From Paralithodes platypus (taxonomy: Eukaryota > Arthropoda > Malacostraca > Decapoda > Lithodidae): DNA of 64,000 nucleotides. Where the stretch lies: NCBI GenBank assembly GCA_032716605.1, contig CM064512.1, forward strand, positions 24,181,810 to 24,245,809, read 5' to 3'. The translations under genes and the position numbers were made by a program. Numbering within the stretch: the stretch's first letter is position 1; each line of letters opens with the position of its first letter. This document shows, piece after piece, positions 1 through 13,100 of this stretch. Below the pieces are notes generated by a model, which saw only the letters and a program-made list of their open reading frames with translations, ran no database searches and was not told where the DNA came from.

Positions 1-63
1 CACATGTTTCCCTTGACTCAACCTCAATTCAATGGCATTCAAATTAGCTGAACTGAAAAGGTA

Positions 64-1839
64 CTTGCTGGAACTTGATACCTATGGTGGCACAGACCCA
101 GATGGGTTTTTCCCATGGTCTTAGCACCTAAATTGGCCGCGGTATTTAGGTTGCTTTTGAAATCAGTTAGTTTTCCTCTTTGCTGGCGTAAGGCTAGTAT
201 TACTCCTATTCCAAAGGGAAATACTGCCTCATCATCTCCTAGTGACTATCGCCCTATCTCCATTACACCTATCCTATCCAAGCTCTATGAGAGGTTTGTG
301 TCCAGACGCCTTTCCTCCTTTTGTAATAGTCATAATTTGTTACCAAACTCACAGTTTGGTTTTCGTAAGGGACTGGGTACATATGATGCGCTTCTGACAC
401 TCACTCATTACTTGCAATCTTCATTGGACCAGGGACATGAGTCTCGTGTCGTGGCCATTGACTTTAGTTCTGCTTTTGACTTAGTCAACCATAAAGCACT
501 TCTGTATAAGTTACAGCTCATCGGTATTGGTGGCAATTTATTAAAGGATCTTTGAAGATTTTTTGACGAAAAGATCTCAGTCTGTGGTCATTGATGGGTG
601 TCATTCCCCTTCTGTTCCTGTTGTTTCTGGCGTTCCACAAGGCAGTGTCCTTGGGACTTTGCTTTTTATTATATTTACTGCTGACCTGTGTTCTGAGCTT
701 GAAAATAAAATAATGTCCTATGCCGATGATACAGCTTTATACAATCAATTCCATCACCAATTGATCGACCACCGAATTGCTACTGCTCTGAATAGGGATT
801 TAGCCAAAATTACATCATGGTGTGAACTTTGGGGTATGAAACTTAATGCTAGTAAAACACACTCCATTATCGTCATCAGATCTCGTACTTTGGATCCTCC
901 CCATCCTTATCTACAAGTTTCTGGCGAGCAAATTGAAAATGTGGATACTCTGCGTTTGTTAGGAGTTACTCTTGATCCCAAACTTACTTTTGAAAAGTAT
1001 AGTCGTTCTTTATCCTCTTCCATTTCCCCAAAAATTGGTCTGCTTCGCAAGTGTTATAAAACGTTTGCTTGTGACGCCACAGTTATCAAGTCTTTTTATG
1101 CTTTTATTTTGCCACAATTTGAGTACTGCTCACCTGTCTGGTTGTCAGCAGCTGACTGCCATCTTAAGGGGAGGTATTTAGTTTGTTCCCTAGACCTCCA
1201 TCAAGCTTAAAATTACACCCCTTGAGTCCCTTTCAAGATAAATTTGTACATTTTTCGGTAGAAAAATGTCCCGGCCGAAGGCCGGTTCCTCTTAAATTAC
1301 AGGCTCGCTATCGCTCGCCAGGATAAAATCGACACCTGAATTGCACGAAAGGTCTTAATATGGGGTGAAAGTTCTTAAAATCGCTAAACTAATAGGGCAA
1401 ACGTTTTATAATATCAAAAGCAATGGGGCTAAACATGAGGGAGATAGGGGTCAAGAAAAAAATCCCTCAAGTGGAGATCTCCCCTTAAGTTGCGTGACAG
1501 GTCACTAAATGCTATCACTTTTATTCTACCTCATTTGTCTCTTGATCTGTGTCATCGACGTAAAGTTAGTGTCCTTAGTCTTTTATTTAAAGTTTTTAAC
1601 AACCCTCAGCATCCCTTACATGGGGTTCTGCCTGGGCCCTATGTCCGGGCTCGTGCAACTAGATTCACAAGCAATCTTAATGATCTTGACATGAGCCGTG
1701 TTAATTTTTCTACTACACAGTTTTCACGGTGTTTTGTGCCGGCCATGGTTGACTTGTGGAATAAGTTGTCAAATGAGCTAGTCAATTCAGCTAATATCTC
1801 CATGTTTAAGTCTAGAGTTAATGCTTTTTTGCAGCATTA
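64..1839 (+). pseudogene. LINE reverse transcriptase, broken (copy A)
   Basis: RNA-directed DNA polymerase of a non-LTR element, which would copy the element's RNA at a nicked target. The sequence shows the SDYRPIS block near 240-270, the FGFRKG block near 355-370, the AIDFSSAFD block near 460-480, the SGVPQGSVLG block near 627-655 and the YADD catalytic box near 720-731, then the conserved C-terminal region with LLGVTLD and FEYCSPVW. A frameshift near 556 splits the frame into two pieces (115-555 and 563-1163). The remaining C-terminal part (1489-1839) resumes only after the inserted short element at 1168-1484, and the frame is continuous if that insert and one TTAA are ignored. Non-functional as it stands. 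The copy B equivalent has many more frameshifts. Confidence 0.9.
1168..1484. mobile_element. TTAA-flanked MITE inside the LINE RT (copy A)
   Basis: A 317-base non-autonomous element with ends GGGGAG and CTCCCC, flanked on each side by TTAA (1164-1167 and 1485-1488). TTAA duplication is the hallmark of piggyBac-type transposases. It carries no transposase. Related, diverged internal sequence recurs near 46,080-46,350 and 52,846-52,975, which supports a repeat family and not unique sequence. Confidence 0.85.
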
Positions 1840-2110
1840 ATTCTATTTGTTAAGCGTTTTTTAGTCTATTTTATTGTATTATATTTATATATGATATCCT
1901 CCACTTCATAATATTGTATTATTAATTTTATCTGTGTTTAATATATGTATATATACAGTAGGCTACTGTATATATGATTTTGTTTCTTTCTCCTAAGTTG
2001 CCGTAGTCTCTCTCCAGTGCCTCCGGGTGTTTTGTGTGGATTCATCTTGCTGGTGTTGGTGCACCCTGGTTAGAGACTTCGGCATCTCATATAATAATAA
2101 TAATAATAAC

Positions 2111-2928
2111 ACCAACCAGTTTGTAAATTTTGTTTGTGTTGATTATTGAAAAACTCTGACCTCAACTTCATCAAGCTTTGAAGATGGATTTTGTCATTAG
2201 ATGATATTATTTATATTAGAAAACCAGAATAATAAATAAAACCTTCGTCATCTTACTAAAGGGATAAAACCATATGGTTGTATTCCGCTTAAAGTAGATA
2301 TATTTCTCTAACAGAGGAGCTAATGCACAAACATAACATTTGAGGGAAGGAAATGTAATCGGTGAATGATACAGTAAAGGTTTGTGTTGTTGATAATAAG
2401 ATGCTGTGCTGTCCTGTATAGAACGGTGTGAACTAACAATTCGGAAGTCCCTTGTTCAACACAACCAGCTCAAGATGTATCACGTGTTAGCATATGTTAT
2501 TACCGGCTCGTATTATTAGTACTATTATTTTGATAGTTATAAAATTCTTGTAATTTTGTGATGCGATTATTTTTTGTTATTCGCATTGGTTTGAAAACAT
2601 TATGTTGTGTTCTTAATTAACATCCTAATTAATTAATTTCCAAACTAGTTTAACATTATTTTTATTATTATTATTGTTCGGTTGATTGCCGGCACCAGGG
2701 CTTCGCTTTGATTGACTCAGAATCACATTATGGTTTCCACAGGTTTGATAATGTGGATTATAACACCTTGTGTCTCAGTAGGAATACAACACAGACGCAT
2801 GGCTGGAAGTTACAGATAAACTATTTCAACATCGAAAACGTTCATGTAAAACATAATATACACATATAACAACTTTACTAAACAGGTGTGACTAATTGAA
2901 CAGTAGTTCATCGTAAATAGAACGTAGA

Positions 2929-2961
<33 letters not shown>

Positions 2962-3479
2962 ACTCTCTCTTTGCGCGTGCGTGTGTTTGATGGGTTGTGT
3001 GTCTACGATAAATTATTCTCACATGACTCATTCCTACGACGAATGTAAATTCCAAAATTAGTATTGTTACTGATGATTTTTATTTAGTGGATAAGTATTC
3101 CACCAATCTAGTAAATGTGTACATAGATGAATATATATCGGAAATATCTGTATATTATTCGCATGAGGAACAAAACATGTATGTGAATTATTTATTCCAG
3201 CATTCTAGTATGATAATGAACAACAAACCGGCTGTATATATGTTTATTGAAAGCAAACAATGGGAACAAAGCAGGCCATTCAATATCAGGATTATGTTGG
3301 TTTCCTATATGGTTTGGCTGGACGGTTGCTCATTTCGGAATGTAAAGTTGCGTTTGAATGGCTCTTTCACAAAGTTACAAATACTACACAGAGCAAAATT
3401 TGGTACTATATATGTATTCGCGATTAAAGAGATATTTACAGAGAATTATAAGGTAAAGTTTACGAATGTGTGACTTATA
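2111..3479. other. Gene-free stretch with microsatellites (copy A)
   Basis: No recognisable gene. It contains an AT-rich stretch with TTA runs near 2655-2680 and a (TC)n tract near 2931-2960. An open frame at 3087-3473 (128 codons) has a partly altered counterpart in copy B (18,453-18,803), but it resembles nothing I know and its composition is that of spacer DNA. Confidence 0.6.
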
Positions 3480-5519
3480 GTCTATCTATCTATCTATTTA
3501 TTGCCCTGATGCCGTGATCCCCGAAGGGGTTGGGTCACGAACGAACCGCCCCCATGCACCTCTGTCCCCAGTCAGTCGACGCCCCTCCCCCCCAACCAGC
3601 ACCGCCTTCGTTCATGTACTTTCCTCACTCCATCCTTCCACCTCTCATTCGGTCTACCTCTCCCTCTCTGTCCCTCCACCTCGCTCTCGTACACCCTCTT
3701 AGTCATTCTCTCGCTTTCCATACGTTCCAGATGGCCGAACCATCTCAAGTTGTTCCTTTTCACACTTTCCAGCACATCTACCTCCACACCACACCTCCTT
3801 CTTACTTCCTCATTAGTCTGTCTATCCCTCCATGTAGCTCCGCATGCACTCCATAAGTAATTCATTTCCACTGCTCTCACTCTTGGTCTGAGTCTCTCAA
3901 CCAACGTCCATACTTCGCTTCCGTAAGTCAGTGTCGGGATTACCACACTGTCATGCAAGGACTTTTCACTTCCATACTGACCACCCTATTTCTTGTTACT
4001 GCTTTTAGCGTTCCTACAACCCTCTTCCCCTGTTGTACCCTCTCCCGCACTTCTTCATTCATAGTCCCATCTTTACTCAACACACTGCCCAGATACTTAA
4101 AAGAGTTGACGATCTCCATAGCCTGACCGTTCAGCTTTACCTCACACTCTGTGACTTCACCCCTTTCGAAGACCATAACCTTGCTCTTCCCCGCATTTAC
4201 CTTCAAATTCCGTTTTTCGCACACTGTTCTAAACTCATTTACCAGACCCTGCAACTCCCATTCATTATCACTCATCAGAACTGTATCATCCGCAAACAGC
4301 AGTATAGGTAGCTTCCACTCAATTGCCTACCTTTTCAGTGATACACCAACATCCACTGCTCTTGATAGTATTTCTTTCATGACTCCATCCATATATACAG
4401 TAAACAAACACGGGGACATCACACACCCCTGTTTCAAACCAACATTCAGGTCAAAGAACTCACTCTGCTCACTCTCCACACGTACTGGCCGCCTTTGCAC
4501 CCTCATACATGCTCTTCACTGCTTTCAGCAACTTACCCTCTACTCCGTATATTCTAAGTACTTTCCACAAACCTTCTCTATCCACTCTGTCATAGGCCTT
4601 CTCCAAGTCCATAAAGGCAACATACACCTTTTGTTTCTTCTCCAGATACTTCTCCACAACACAATTCAGGGTAAAAATCTGATCTACACATCCTCTTCCC
4701 TTCCTAAAACCTCCCTGCTCATCGCCTATCCATTTCTCCGTTCTCACTCTCACTCTCTCAATCACTACCCTACTGTATACCTTCCCTACTACGCTTGGAA
4801 GATATATTCCTCGGTGGTTACAACACACTCCTCTTTCCCCTTTGTCCTTATATAGGGGGACTATTATGCCAGTCTTCCAGTCATCGGGTGCACTCCCCTT
4901 CTCCCATGCTAGTTTGCACATTTTCCATACCCATTCTATCACTATCTCACCACCATACCTCAACATTTCGCCACACACTCCATCTGTTCCTGGTGCTTTC
5001 CCCAACTTCACTCTTTTCATGGCTTCCCACACTTCTGACCTCCTGATCCCCACCTCCTCTCCACTACTTCTCTTCTTCTCCCTCCCATACCATATCCAGC
5101 TATGTTTGCTGGCCTTCTTCATTCCTTACATTTAGCGACTCACTGAAGTACTCCCTCCATCTTTCGACTCTCTCTTGCTTCTCGACTAGCATTCTCCCAT
5201 TCTTATCTTTCACACCCTTACTGTTTCCCTTGCTACCTTCCCTAACTTTCTTGACTTTCTTTCCAGAACAGTTTCTTACTCTCCCTCCATTTTACACTCA
5301 GATTCCTTCCAAATTCCTCATCTACTCTTCTCTTACTTTCCTTCACCACCCTCTTACTCTCCACGTACCTCGCTCGTTTCTGTCTCTCGGAATCTTCATT
5401 CCCTCTACTACCCAACCACTCTCTATATGCTTTCTTCTTTTCTTCCACAGCTATTATTACCTCTTCTGTCCACCATGCTGTACCTTTCACTCCCCCTAAC
5501 TCTTCTCCTTGCTTGATCA
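3480..5519 (-). mobile_element. LINE, RT half, 5' truncated (copy A)
   Basis: Minus-strand LINE. Its 3' end (low coordinates) carries a (GATA)n tail, seen as TATC repeats at about 3481-3500, the same arrangement as in the copies at 18,965 and 41,318. Reading on the minus strand, it begins abruptly at about 5519 in the linker between endonuclease and RT and runs through RT to the C-terminal domain. The junction at 5519/5520 falls directly against transposase coding sequence on the other strand. It is explained either by 5' truncation on insertion or by interruption of a longer LINE whose endonuclease part lies at 13.7-14.6 kb. Confidence 0.85.
3572..5519 (-). pseudogene. LINE reverse transcriptase, frameshifted (copy A)
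   Basis: Pieces in order on the minus strand: a linker with TAWWTEEV (5242-5519); the RT fingers and palm with GKAPGTDGVCGEML, the WKTGIIVPLYKDKG block, EQGGFRKGRGCVDQIF and AFMDLEKAYDRVD (4469-5122); the FADDT catalytic box near 4285-4300; and the KCEVKLNGQ, FKYLGSVLS and LTYGSEVWTL blocks of the C-terminal region (3572-4275). Stop codons and frameshifts near 4470 and 3950 separate the pieces. The catalytic aspartates are still encoded. The linker residues are typical of LINE ORF2 proteins that are abundant in arthropod genomes. Confidence 0.88.
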
Positions 5520-6408
5520 CAAGACTAAATTCGGCACAGAGTTCAAGGAAGGGCTTGGAGAAGAAGCTGTTCCACCAGCTCTACTTCAGTTTGTGTGTAG
5601 CATTGAACATGGTGTAGATATTAGATCACAGCTGAGACATGTGTGTTGTAAAATCAGACTTAGCTATTGCACAACTTTTGCAATAGCCTACAACTGCTAC
5701 TCAAAGCATAGTGAAGGATCAAAAACCCACAGGCATTCAAAAGACCGTGAAACACCATTTGCTGTATATGTCGGGATAAAAGTGTTTGCCAAGACAAGAA
5801 AAAGATAATTAATTGACAAGCTTCATGAGAATGGAATCAGCATATCGTATGACAGAGTGTTGGAAATATCAGGCCAGTTAGGTGAAACTGTTATAAACCA
5901 ATATGTGGAAGACGATGTTGTGTGTCCACCAATTTTGAGAAAGGGGCTGTTCACTACATCTTCTGTAGATAACATAGACCAACAGCCACCACAGCAAGTA
6001 CATCCTTCCATGGTACAAGTATTTCAATGTTCCAGCACCCAAGTACAGATAACAGTGGAGAAGTACGCACATCGCCCAAGCTTACAGAGGCTCGGGAAAA
6101 AAAGGTTCCTGAGTTTCCTGAGTCATACACCAACATCCCACCAGCCTTCTTCCACAAGAAAAATCCAGAACCAAGCACCATTAACGACATATCACTGCCA
6201 GATCCCAATCTTTTCCAAAGAGAACTCAGGCTCGAATATGAATGGTTGGAAAAGATTTATGATACCTACCAATTAATGTAGATGAGTCATTAAATATAAC
6301 ATGATCAGCCCATCATGCAAGCAAGCAAAGGACAACCGATATTGAGACCAGCATCATTTCTCTGCTGCCTCTTTTGCGAGATCAAGTTCATAGTGTTGCC
6401 ACCATTAA

Positions 6409-6888
6409 CCCTTATTTAGTGGGCAGGAGGGTATATTTGACCGTACCGCCCAGGGAGGTTTTTTACCATAAATAGGGTTGTTTCCGTGCTCTTTTTTATG
6501 CATAAACAAGACCCAGAGCATAATACAAGTATGTATCCCTGTTAGGGCGGGTAAATTGAGCTTTCCTATGACACCCGAAGCATCCTTCTACGATCACTGA
6601 TTGTCTTGCAACGATCGTGCAACCGAAGGGCAAAATTGCTATAATATGGTAATTTTCTTACATTATTACCCGTGTAGCGAGTGAGAGAGGGTGGAGGAGG
6701 GTGCAATAAATCCAGTAGGTCCACGGCGGCCGGGGCGAGCGGTCAGGAGGAAACCGATGCTCCTCCCACCGCTCCGTTCTCTCTCAGAGCACATTATGTG
6801 CTCAAAATTGCACTCGACATATGTCGAGACCCACCACATAGTCCATATTTATTTCACTCAACATATGCCGGGCACCGCCAGTTAAGGG
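6409..6888. mobile_element. TTAA-flanked MITE inside the transposase (copy A)
   Basis: A 480-base element between TTAA at 6405-6408 and 6889-6892, with ends CCCTTA and TAAGGG. The transposase frame before it (ending ...SVATI) continues after it with KHTMDKIRDAV once the insert and one TTAA are skipped. Its interior closely matches the longer element at 41,941-42,828 and, in the opposite orientation, 40,234-40,713. It encodes no protein, so it is a non-autonomous piggyBac-type element. Confidence 0.88.
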
Positions 6889-9006
6889 TTAAGCACACTA
6901 TGGACAAAATAAGGGATGCTGGTGACATTTCTAAACCCAGGACAAACCCCAGTTTTAACAGCTGACCAGCCACTTTATGCTCTGGCTAAAAAAATCCAGT
7001 GGCATTGGTCAGATAAATATGGAGAAGACAAGTTTGTGATTATGTTTGGCGGATAACATATCGAGATGACAGCACTGAAATCCATTGGGTCAATGCTAGA
7101 AGATAGTGGATGGACGGGTGCTCTTGTGGAAGCTGACGTGGCCTCTTCTGGCTTAGCAGATTCATTTCTGTCCGCTACCAATGTCACTAAGACTCGCTAA
7201 GCCCACCAGTCACAGCATGCAGTTGATTTAAACTCTTGAAGAAAGCCTACAGCGCATGATGAACGGATAGACAATGATGACAAAGACAGCACTTTAGAAG
7301 AATGGTGTGATGTCTGCAGGAAAGAGAGCCCACAGTTTCAGTTTTGGTTCTTGATTTTCAACATAGAGCTGACCATTTTTCACAATGATACGAGCATTTA
7401 GAGAAGGAAATTTCACACTATATCGTGAATCACTGTCAGAATTGATACCCTACTTCTTTGCCAACAACAATGTCAATTACGCACGATGGCTCCCAGTTCA
7501 TATTCGAGATATGATGTGCCTGGAGAAGCAACACCCAGAGGTTGCCAGAGAATTCCAGAGGGAACTTTCGTTTTTCACAAATCTGACAAGAATTTCTCAT
7601 CAATGCCTATTGACCAAGCCCACGAGCAAAATAATGCAATCATCAAAGGGGACGGGGGAGCTATTGGCCTTACATAGATTCCATCAGCTCTTCGAAGGTG
7701 GATGGTGGCTGGACCAGAAATAAGCCAATTGGTAGCAAACTACAAGACTTCATCGGGGAGTAAAGATGTAAAGAGAGACAGTCGTCACCATGAACAGTCA
7801 CCAACAGCTCAGAATATGTTCCTTGAAAAAGTACACCGACTCACCCAGGTTGTAGAAGAAATGGGCAATCCATTTGCAGAAGAGACAGGAGATCTTCTAA
7901 CACTTGATACAAAGGACATAGCGGATCCTTCTGCTGCTCAACTAATTGCATCGCATCATAAGAGAGGGAAGGAACAGTTCAAAGCATTTATGGATAAACT
8001 GCAGACTGATAGCCATCATTTCTACAAGCCCATCAAAAAGAACAATACTGACTTCAAAACTGGACCGGAATCAACCAACCAATCTGAGACTAAATTACTT
8101 AAGGAGGATTGCCAACTATTTTCCCGCCTTTTCATCTCTTGCCAAACCAGAGGGTGTGATCTACGAGAATTTTTCAGACATGAGAACCAGTCTTTCCCCC
8201 CTTCACTAAGCAAGAAAGGTAAACTACGCACATGTACTAAGTCAGATCTGGTGGATATTCTCTAAGTTAAAGTGAAGCTTCCTGAGTCAAAGCCAGAATC
8301 TGACGTACTGATTGTGGATGGTGCATCACTGGTGAATATGGTTACACCAAAAACACCGAAGACTTTTGAAGAATATGCCATGAAGAACATTCTTCCCCAA
8401 GTACAACACTACAGTAACAATCACAAGAGAACAGACATCATCTTCGATATATACCGTAAGTCCAGCCTGAAGTCAGAAGCCAGATCGAAACGAGGAAAAG
8501 CCATTAGGAGGAGAGTTACGGAAAAGAGTAAGACACCTACAAACTGGAAGAGTTTCCTTCGAGATAGCGCAAACAAAACAGAACTCTTCCATTTTCTTGC
8601 TGATGCAGTGGCTAAAATGACTACAAAAAATGCAGTCATTGTGACAAAGGAGGAAAACGCCCTCATTAGTGCCAGTTACACCAGCATGAGCCTAGAGAAA
8701 TTGGCTCCCTGTACCCATGAAAAGGCCGACACACGAATATTTTTACATACCTGGCATGCAGTTAGAGAGGGCTACAAGTCTCTGATGATTGACGCAAATG
8801 ACACGGACATCATAGTAATTGCCATATTCATGATGCCTTGGCTCACAGCAATAGGCCTGGAGAAAATGTTGGTTAGAATTAGAAAAGGGGAGCACACTCC
8901 ATGGATTCCTATCCATGACCTTGTGTCCACTTTACGACCAGAGGAAACCAACGGGATGCTATTCTTCCACGCCTTCACTGGGTGCGATGTTGTGTCAGGT
9001 TTCAAT

Positions 9007-9612
9007 ACAACATACATACATACAATGGCTTAGCGTCATTTTCCATTACATGCATTGTAACGGCTCAGACGGGGTTGCCTTTCAGAAGTTGGAGTGTACT
9101 GTAGTACAATAAAGTCCCGCCACAGCACTGCCCCACCAAGTCATCACTGTGGCTGATGTTGGTATAGTGCTAACTGTGCCTCAGCAAGAATAAACAAAGT
9201 CCCCCCTACAGCACTTGCACCTGCAGTATCTGCAACCACACCAGCCTTAACAGTGTTACAAAAAGACAGCACCATAACAAGACTCTACTGTATATTAGGC
9301 AATTGGACTATACAACAATAAAGTCCTGCCCCAACACTGCTGCAACATGCAAACCTGGTGCTGACACAGGTGTGGTGCCAAACAGCGCTCAGGTAAGACT
9401 CCCTGTGGCACTTATCCGCACCCCACCAGCCTCGGCAGTGCCATACTAGGACCAGTGCTAAGATAAAGACTTTATTGCATAGTACTGGCTGTTGGTCCAC
9501 AAGTCTATCACCATCCCCCTATTAGTCGCCTTGTACGACACGCAGTAGGATGCGGGCGGCATATTCTTTTTTTTCCTCCCCCATTATATGAAGGCCCCCT
9601 TACCCCCTGGGG
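9007..9612. other. 0.6-kb interruption in the nuclease domain (copy A)
   Basis: Separates the FTGCD block from the GKGKKTAW helix-hairpin-helix block, which are adjacent in the relative at 34-38.6 kb. It starts with a degenerate ATAC run and ends next to a GGGGGTAAAGG stretch. A segment near 9520-9580 (TCGCCTTGTACGACACGCAG) resembles sequence at 14,573-14,600 and 29,513-29,560, so it is probably an inserted repeat fragment. An old intron is less likely because no clean GT...AG pair is obvious. Confidence 0.55.
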
Positions 9613-10140
9613 GTAAAGGAAAAGGAAAAAAAAGACAGCATGGCAGACATGGAATGTCTTCAATGAAGCCTCAGCCACCTTTGCAAAACTCAGTCACAGC
9701 CCATCTGAAATTGAGGAGTCTGATCTACAAGTTTTAAGAGAAATATGTGGTTCTTATGTATGACCGGTCTAGTACAACTTCTTCTGTAGATGAGGCAAGG
9801 CTTGATCTCTTTGCACGGAGGCAGAGGTCATATGACTCAATCCCACCAACACAAAGTGCACTAAAGAAACATGCCAAACGAGCAGCCTATCAAGCAGCTC
9901 ATATTTGGGGACAGTGTGTCATCCGTCAACCAGAACCTCAGTGTCCTTCCAAGTTGGGATGGTCAAAAGAAGATGACAATTGGAAAATTGTCTGGACTAC
10001 GCTTGAAACCCATTTCTACAAGCTGCCGTGAATGACAAAATGTGTATGCACATGGACTGTGGTGGAAGGTGCAAATGTGTAAAAATGGACTATGCTGTAC
10101 TCCACTCTGCAGTGGCCCTTGTCTGACTTCTTCAGGAGAG

Positions 10141-13100
10141 CTAGATGAGCACTGAATGAACTTAGGTTACATGCTCCGGCAAAAGTAGTCTCTTGTCAAA
10201 ATATAAAACTGTTTTTTTGCATGTACTTTTTGTCTAACAGTCTTAAAACCTTGAAAATCAAAGTATAAATGGTCATAAAGCTAGTTTCCACCTCATGGCC
10301 AACTTACTTAAGAAAATCACCTACATGATCCTTTATAAAAGTGACCTCCTATCCTGATTTATATATATGATGAACAAGCGTCTACCTTTGGCCACAGTAG
10401 GTATGTTGGTGGACTATTGTTGAACATTTGGACACTTTGTTGTTTATTTTTGATCAGGAGGACGGCCATTAATCATGTACATTATGTTCACAGTTCTAGA
10501 GCTTTGGATGGCACAGTCGCCAGACGCCACCTACCCGAGTTCGGATAACTTAGTCTGAAAATGCTGTACACAGTGTGAATAATGGTTTAATACCCCATCA
10601 TACCTGTGGCTTTTCCCATATTTAACACTACTCCAGTATTCCTATTGCAAACATACTATAACTTGGTTCGCATTAATAAAAGTTCTCTTTCGGACAAATA
10701 TGATGAACAATATCTTGAACCATAGCATTATGTTGCATAATCAGCATGGATGTCATTTGTTGGCTGGCCATCTTGGAAAATGGCCGCCATATTGGGTGCT
10801 CTGAGTGGCCATTATTTTTCCCCCCATCAAATTCAGTAATTGTTCCCATGGTTAAAGAACACTTATAATCGTATCTCCATTAATAAACTTATTTAGACAT
10901 ATACAACAATATTCTTGACATGATGTCACATATTAAGAGGGCCTATCTTGAAAAAATGGCCGCCATTTTGGAATTTCAGAGTGGCTAGCACTTTTGTTTT
11001 GCCTCAAAATGTAACTACAAAATAAAATATTTCAAACCAAACTTTCACTGCTTGTGTAGTCATCACAAAATGAAACGAGTTTGGGGTTTGTTGTTATCTG
11101 ACTACTATTAGTACAGGCGATGAGCTGAGGAGGGTGTGGCAGCACGCATCCGGGACAACAAAAGCGAGCCACCCAAGGACCGTGTGGGCCACCTTAACAA
11201 CTTATGGAGGTGAAACGAGTTGAGGGGCCAAAAGCACAATATGACGCCTTTGGCATCCCCCCTTGTCTGAACTAACCAACAGGAGAGGCCACAACCCACT
11301 TTGAGATCTAGAACAATATATAATGTAAAAGTGAACAGTCTCAGCAACAAGCTATTGAGTTAACAGGCCAAGATTACGCTCACAAGAACAATCTACACTG
11401 CTGATAGACCACACATGGTCCATAACACAACATAGGACTAACACCCAACTCCCACTTTACGCGTGCCACGGGGGGCGCACAACCGCAGTCAGCTAGGGGG
11501 GGGAAATGTCCCCCCCCCTACATTCAACTCCGAACTAGATGCAGGCACGCGGAAAACGCACCCAAGCCATTTCAGGCCACCAGACCCACCACCAACCCGC
11601 CCTAGTAGAATAAATGGTACACAAAATATGCAGCCTTAAATCCCCCAGTACCTAAAAGAGTATTAATTTCAATCCTTTTGTCATCATCATCTTTTATATG
11701 TACTCTCAGCTAATACTCTGTAATTACCCATAATTAAGATAGCCGAAGCTTCAAACTGGGCCTTCAGAAAGCGAGGCTGGAGGAGTTTCTCCTGCGCTTT
11801 GGGTGTGTGTCCGACGGAAGGGTTTAAACAAAGGGGGGTACGACCTGTACCCCTTGTTCGTGTGTCGAGATAATACAAGCAGTATATCGAATATGAGAGC
11901 CCGGAAGTTCACTTTTTCAAAAAGAGTGTTAAGTACATTTGAGATTGTAATCTCGTTGGTATTTCGTAATCACACAATCGAAAAAGTGTAAGAAAAGTAA
12001 AGTTCCGGAAATTGCATGTGTTGCAAACAACTACTGTTCGTAAGAAAGAATGCTAACATGGCTAAACCTAACGTAAATAACCGCTTCAAAGTTAACCACC
12101 ATCGTAAAATACGTGTGCACAATCTAAAACAACCTTACCGTGGAAACAAAAACTTCCTAAACCCAATGCAAGATTATAAGTGTGATTTTTTTTTTTTACA
12201 ATAATTACAAAACCGGACCACGTTAACTACACAATATTTGTATATGCAGTGCAAAAGGAGCAAACCACTCCGACCGTGTTGTTAAGGTGATGCCCAAATA
12301 ATAACTCTTTAGTTATTGGACGTGCAGTGTCATAATTAGTGCAATCAGGGTGTTTTGGTAGTAAGCTTACATGTTTGTGTTTAGGTGTATTTGCAATACA
12401 ACCCTTACTACCTTCATTTCGTGGCAAAAGTCTTCCTGCCCCACACCATTTAAAATGCCACACTTGTTTTACAAAGAAATCCGCTGCATCAGCTGTTCCC
12501 TTGGCATTATCACTGCCACAAGCATTTCCTAGGCGACACTCGCCACTTCAAGACTCCTCGCGGACCCCCCCCACACTATCCCATACCAAACCTCAAACGA
12601 ATCCCCCTATAATAGTTCCCCTCCCATGTTCACCATGGAATACACATGTCACACCGACTTAGCCAATTCAAACACCCCTTAACACCAACCGTGCTTCTCC
12701 TTCAAAAAAAAGAGGAGATTGACTAAACTTTTATGGTCAACTGAAATCATGTTCAACTCTGCATTCTCCCAGACTTGGGATTATCGTCCGATTTCGGGGA
12801 CCCTCACTCTCCTCTCTTATTCTACTTCCTCAGTATATGTACTTCGCGATAATACTCGTCACTTTTCCTACAGTTTCTTTCCCCATCCTCATCTATCCTT
12901 TGTACAGGTAGTCATAATTATATATTCTCCTATTCAATATCTTTTTCTGCTTTCATCCATGTATTGTTATTTGGTATCGCTACCTACAAACTAAAGACTC
13001 CTTTCCCTTGTCCTTTGTATGTATGTCCTTTTCTCCTTAATGCACGTAGTCCTCTGTCTCACCCTCACTCCTGTTCTTTGTCATCATGTCTGTTACCTTT

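Larger units (their letters stand above)
1..2110 (+). mobile_element. LINE (non-LTR retrotransposon) 3' portion, copy A
   Basis: The 3' part of a LINE on the plus strand; the 5' end lies outside the window. Reverse-transcriptase coding sequence runs to about 1840, then a ~270-base untranslated tail ends in a short (TAA)n run at about 2090-2109, a usual kind of 3' end for such elements. The same tail is found in copy B near 17,240-17,540. The clade looks Jockey/CR1-like from the RT and the long C-terminal domain, but I cannot assign it firmly. Confidence 0.85.
5520..10140 (+). pseudogene. DDE transposase-XPG/FEN nuclease (Academ-like), broken, copy A
   Basis: Plus-strand remnant of a large transposon protein without its N-terminus. 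In order: a helical region with ISYDRVLEIS (near 5850-5870); a VDNIDQQPP block with the probable first catalytic Asp (near 5965-5990); then, after an inserted short element, LNPGQTP and ADQPLYAL with a second Asp (near 6930-6985); a HIEM block (7060); and HEQNNAIIKGDGG with the probable catalytic Glu (near 7620-7655). A second domain looks like an XPG/FEN-type nuclease: LIVDGASLVNM (8309-8340), HEKADTRIF (8717-8745), DANDTDIIVIA (8790-8825), FTGCDVVSGF (8980-9005), then GKGKKTAWQTW (near 9617-9650) after a 0.6-kb interruption. Several stops and frameshifts make it dead. The fusion of a DDE core with an XPG nuclease fits the Academ superfamily as I remember it; the class name is inference. Confidence 0.75.

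Noticed and set aside
3087..3473. Possible small host gene of 128 codons
   Set aside because: The end of the frame differs from copy B through small indels, and there is no recognisable domain, so I list it only as part of gene-free sequence.
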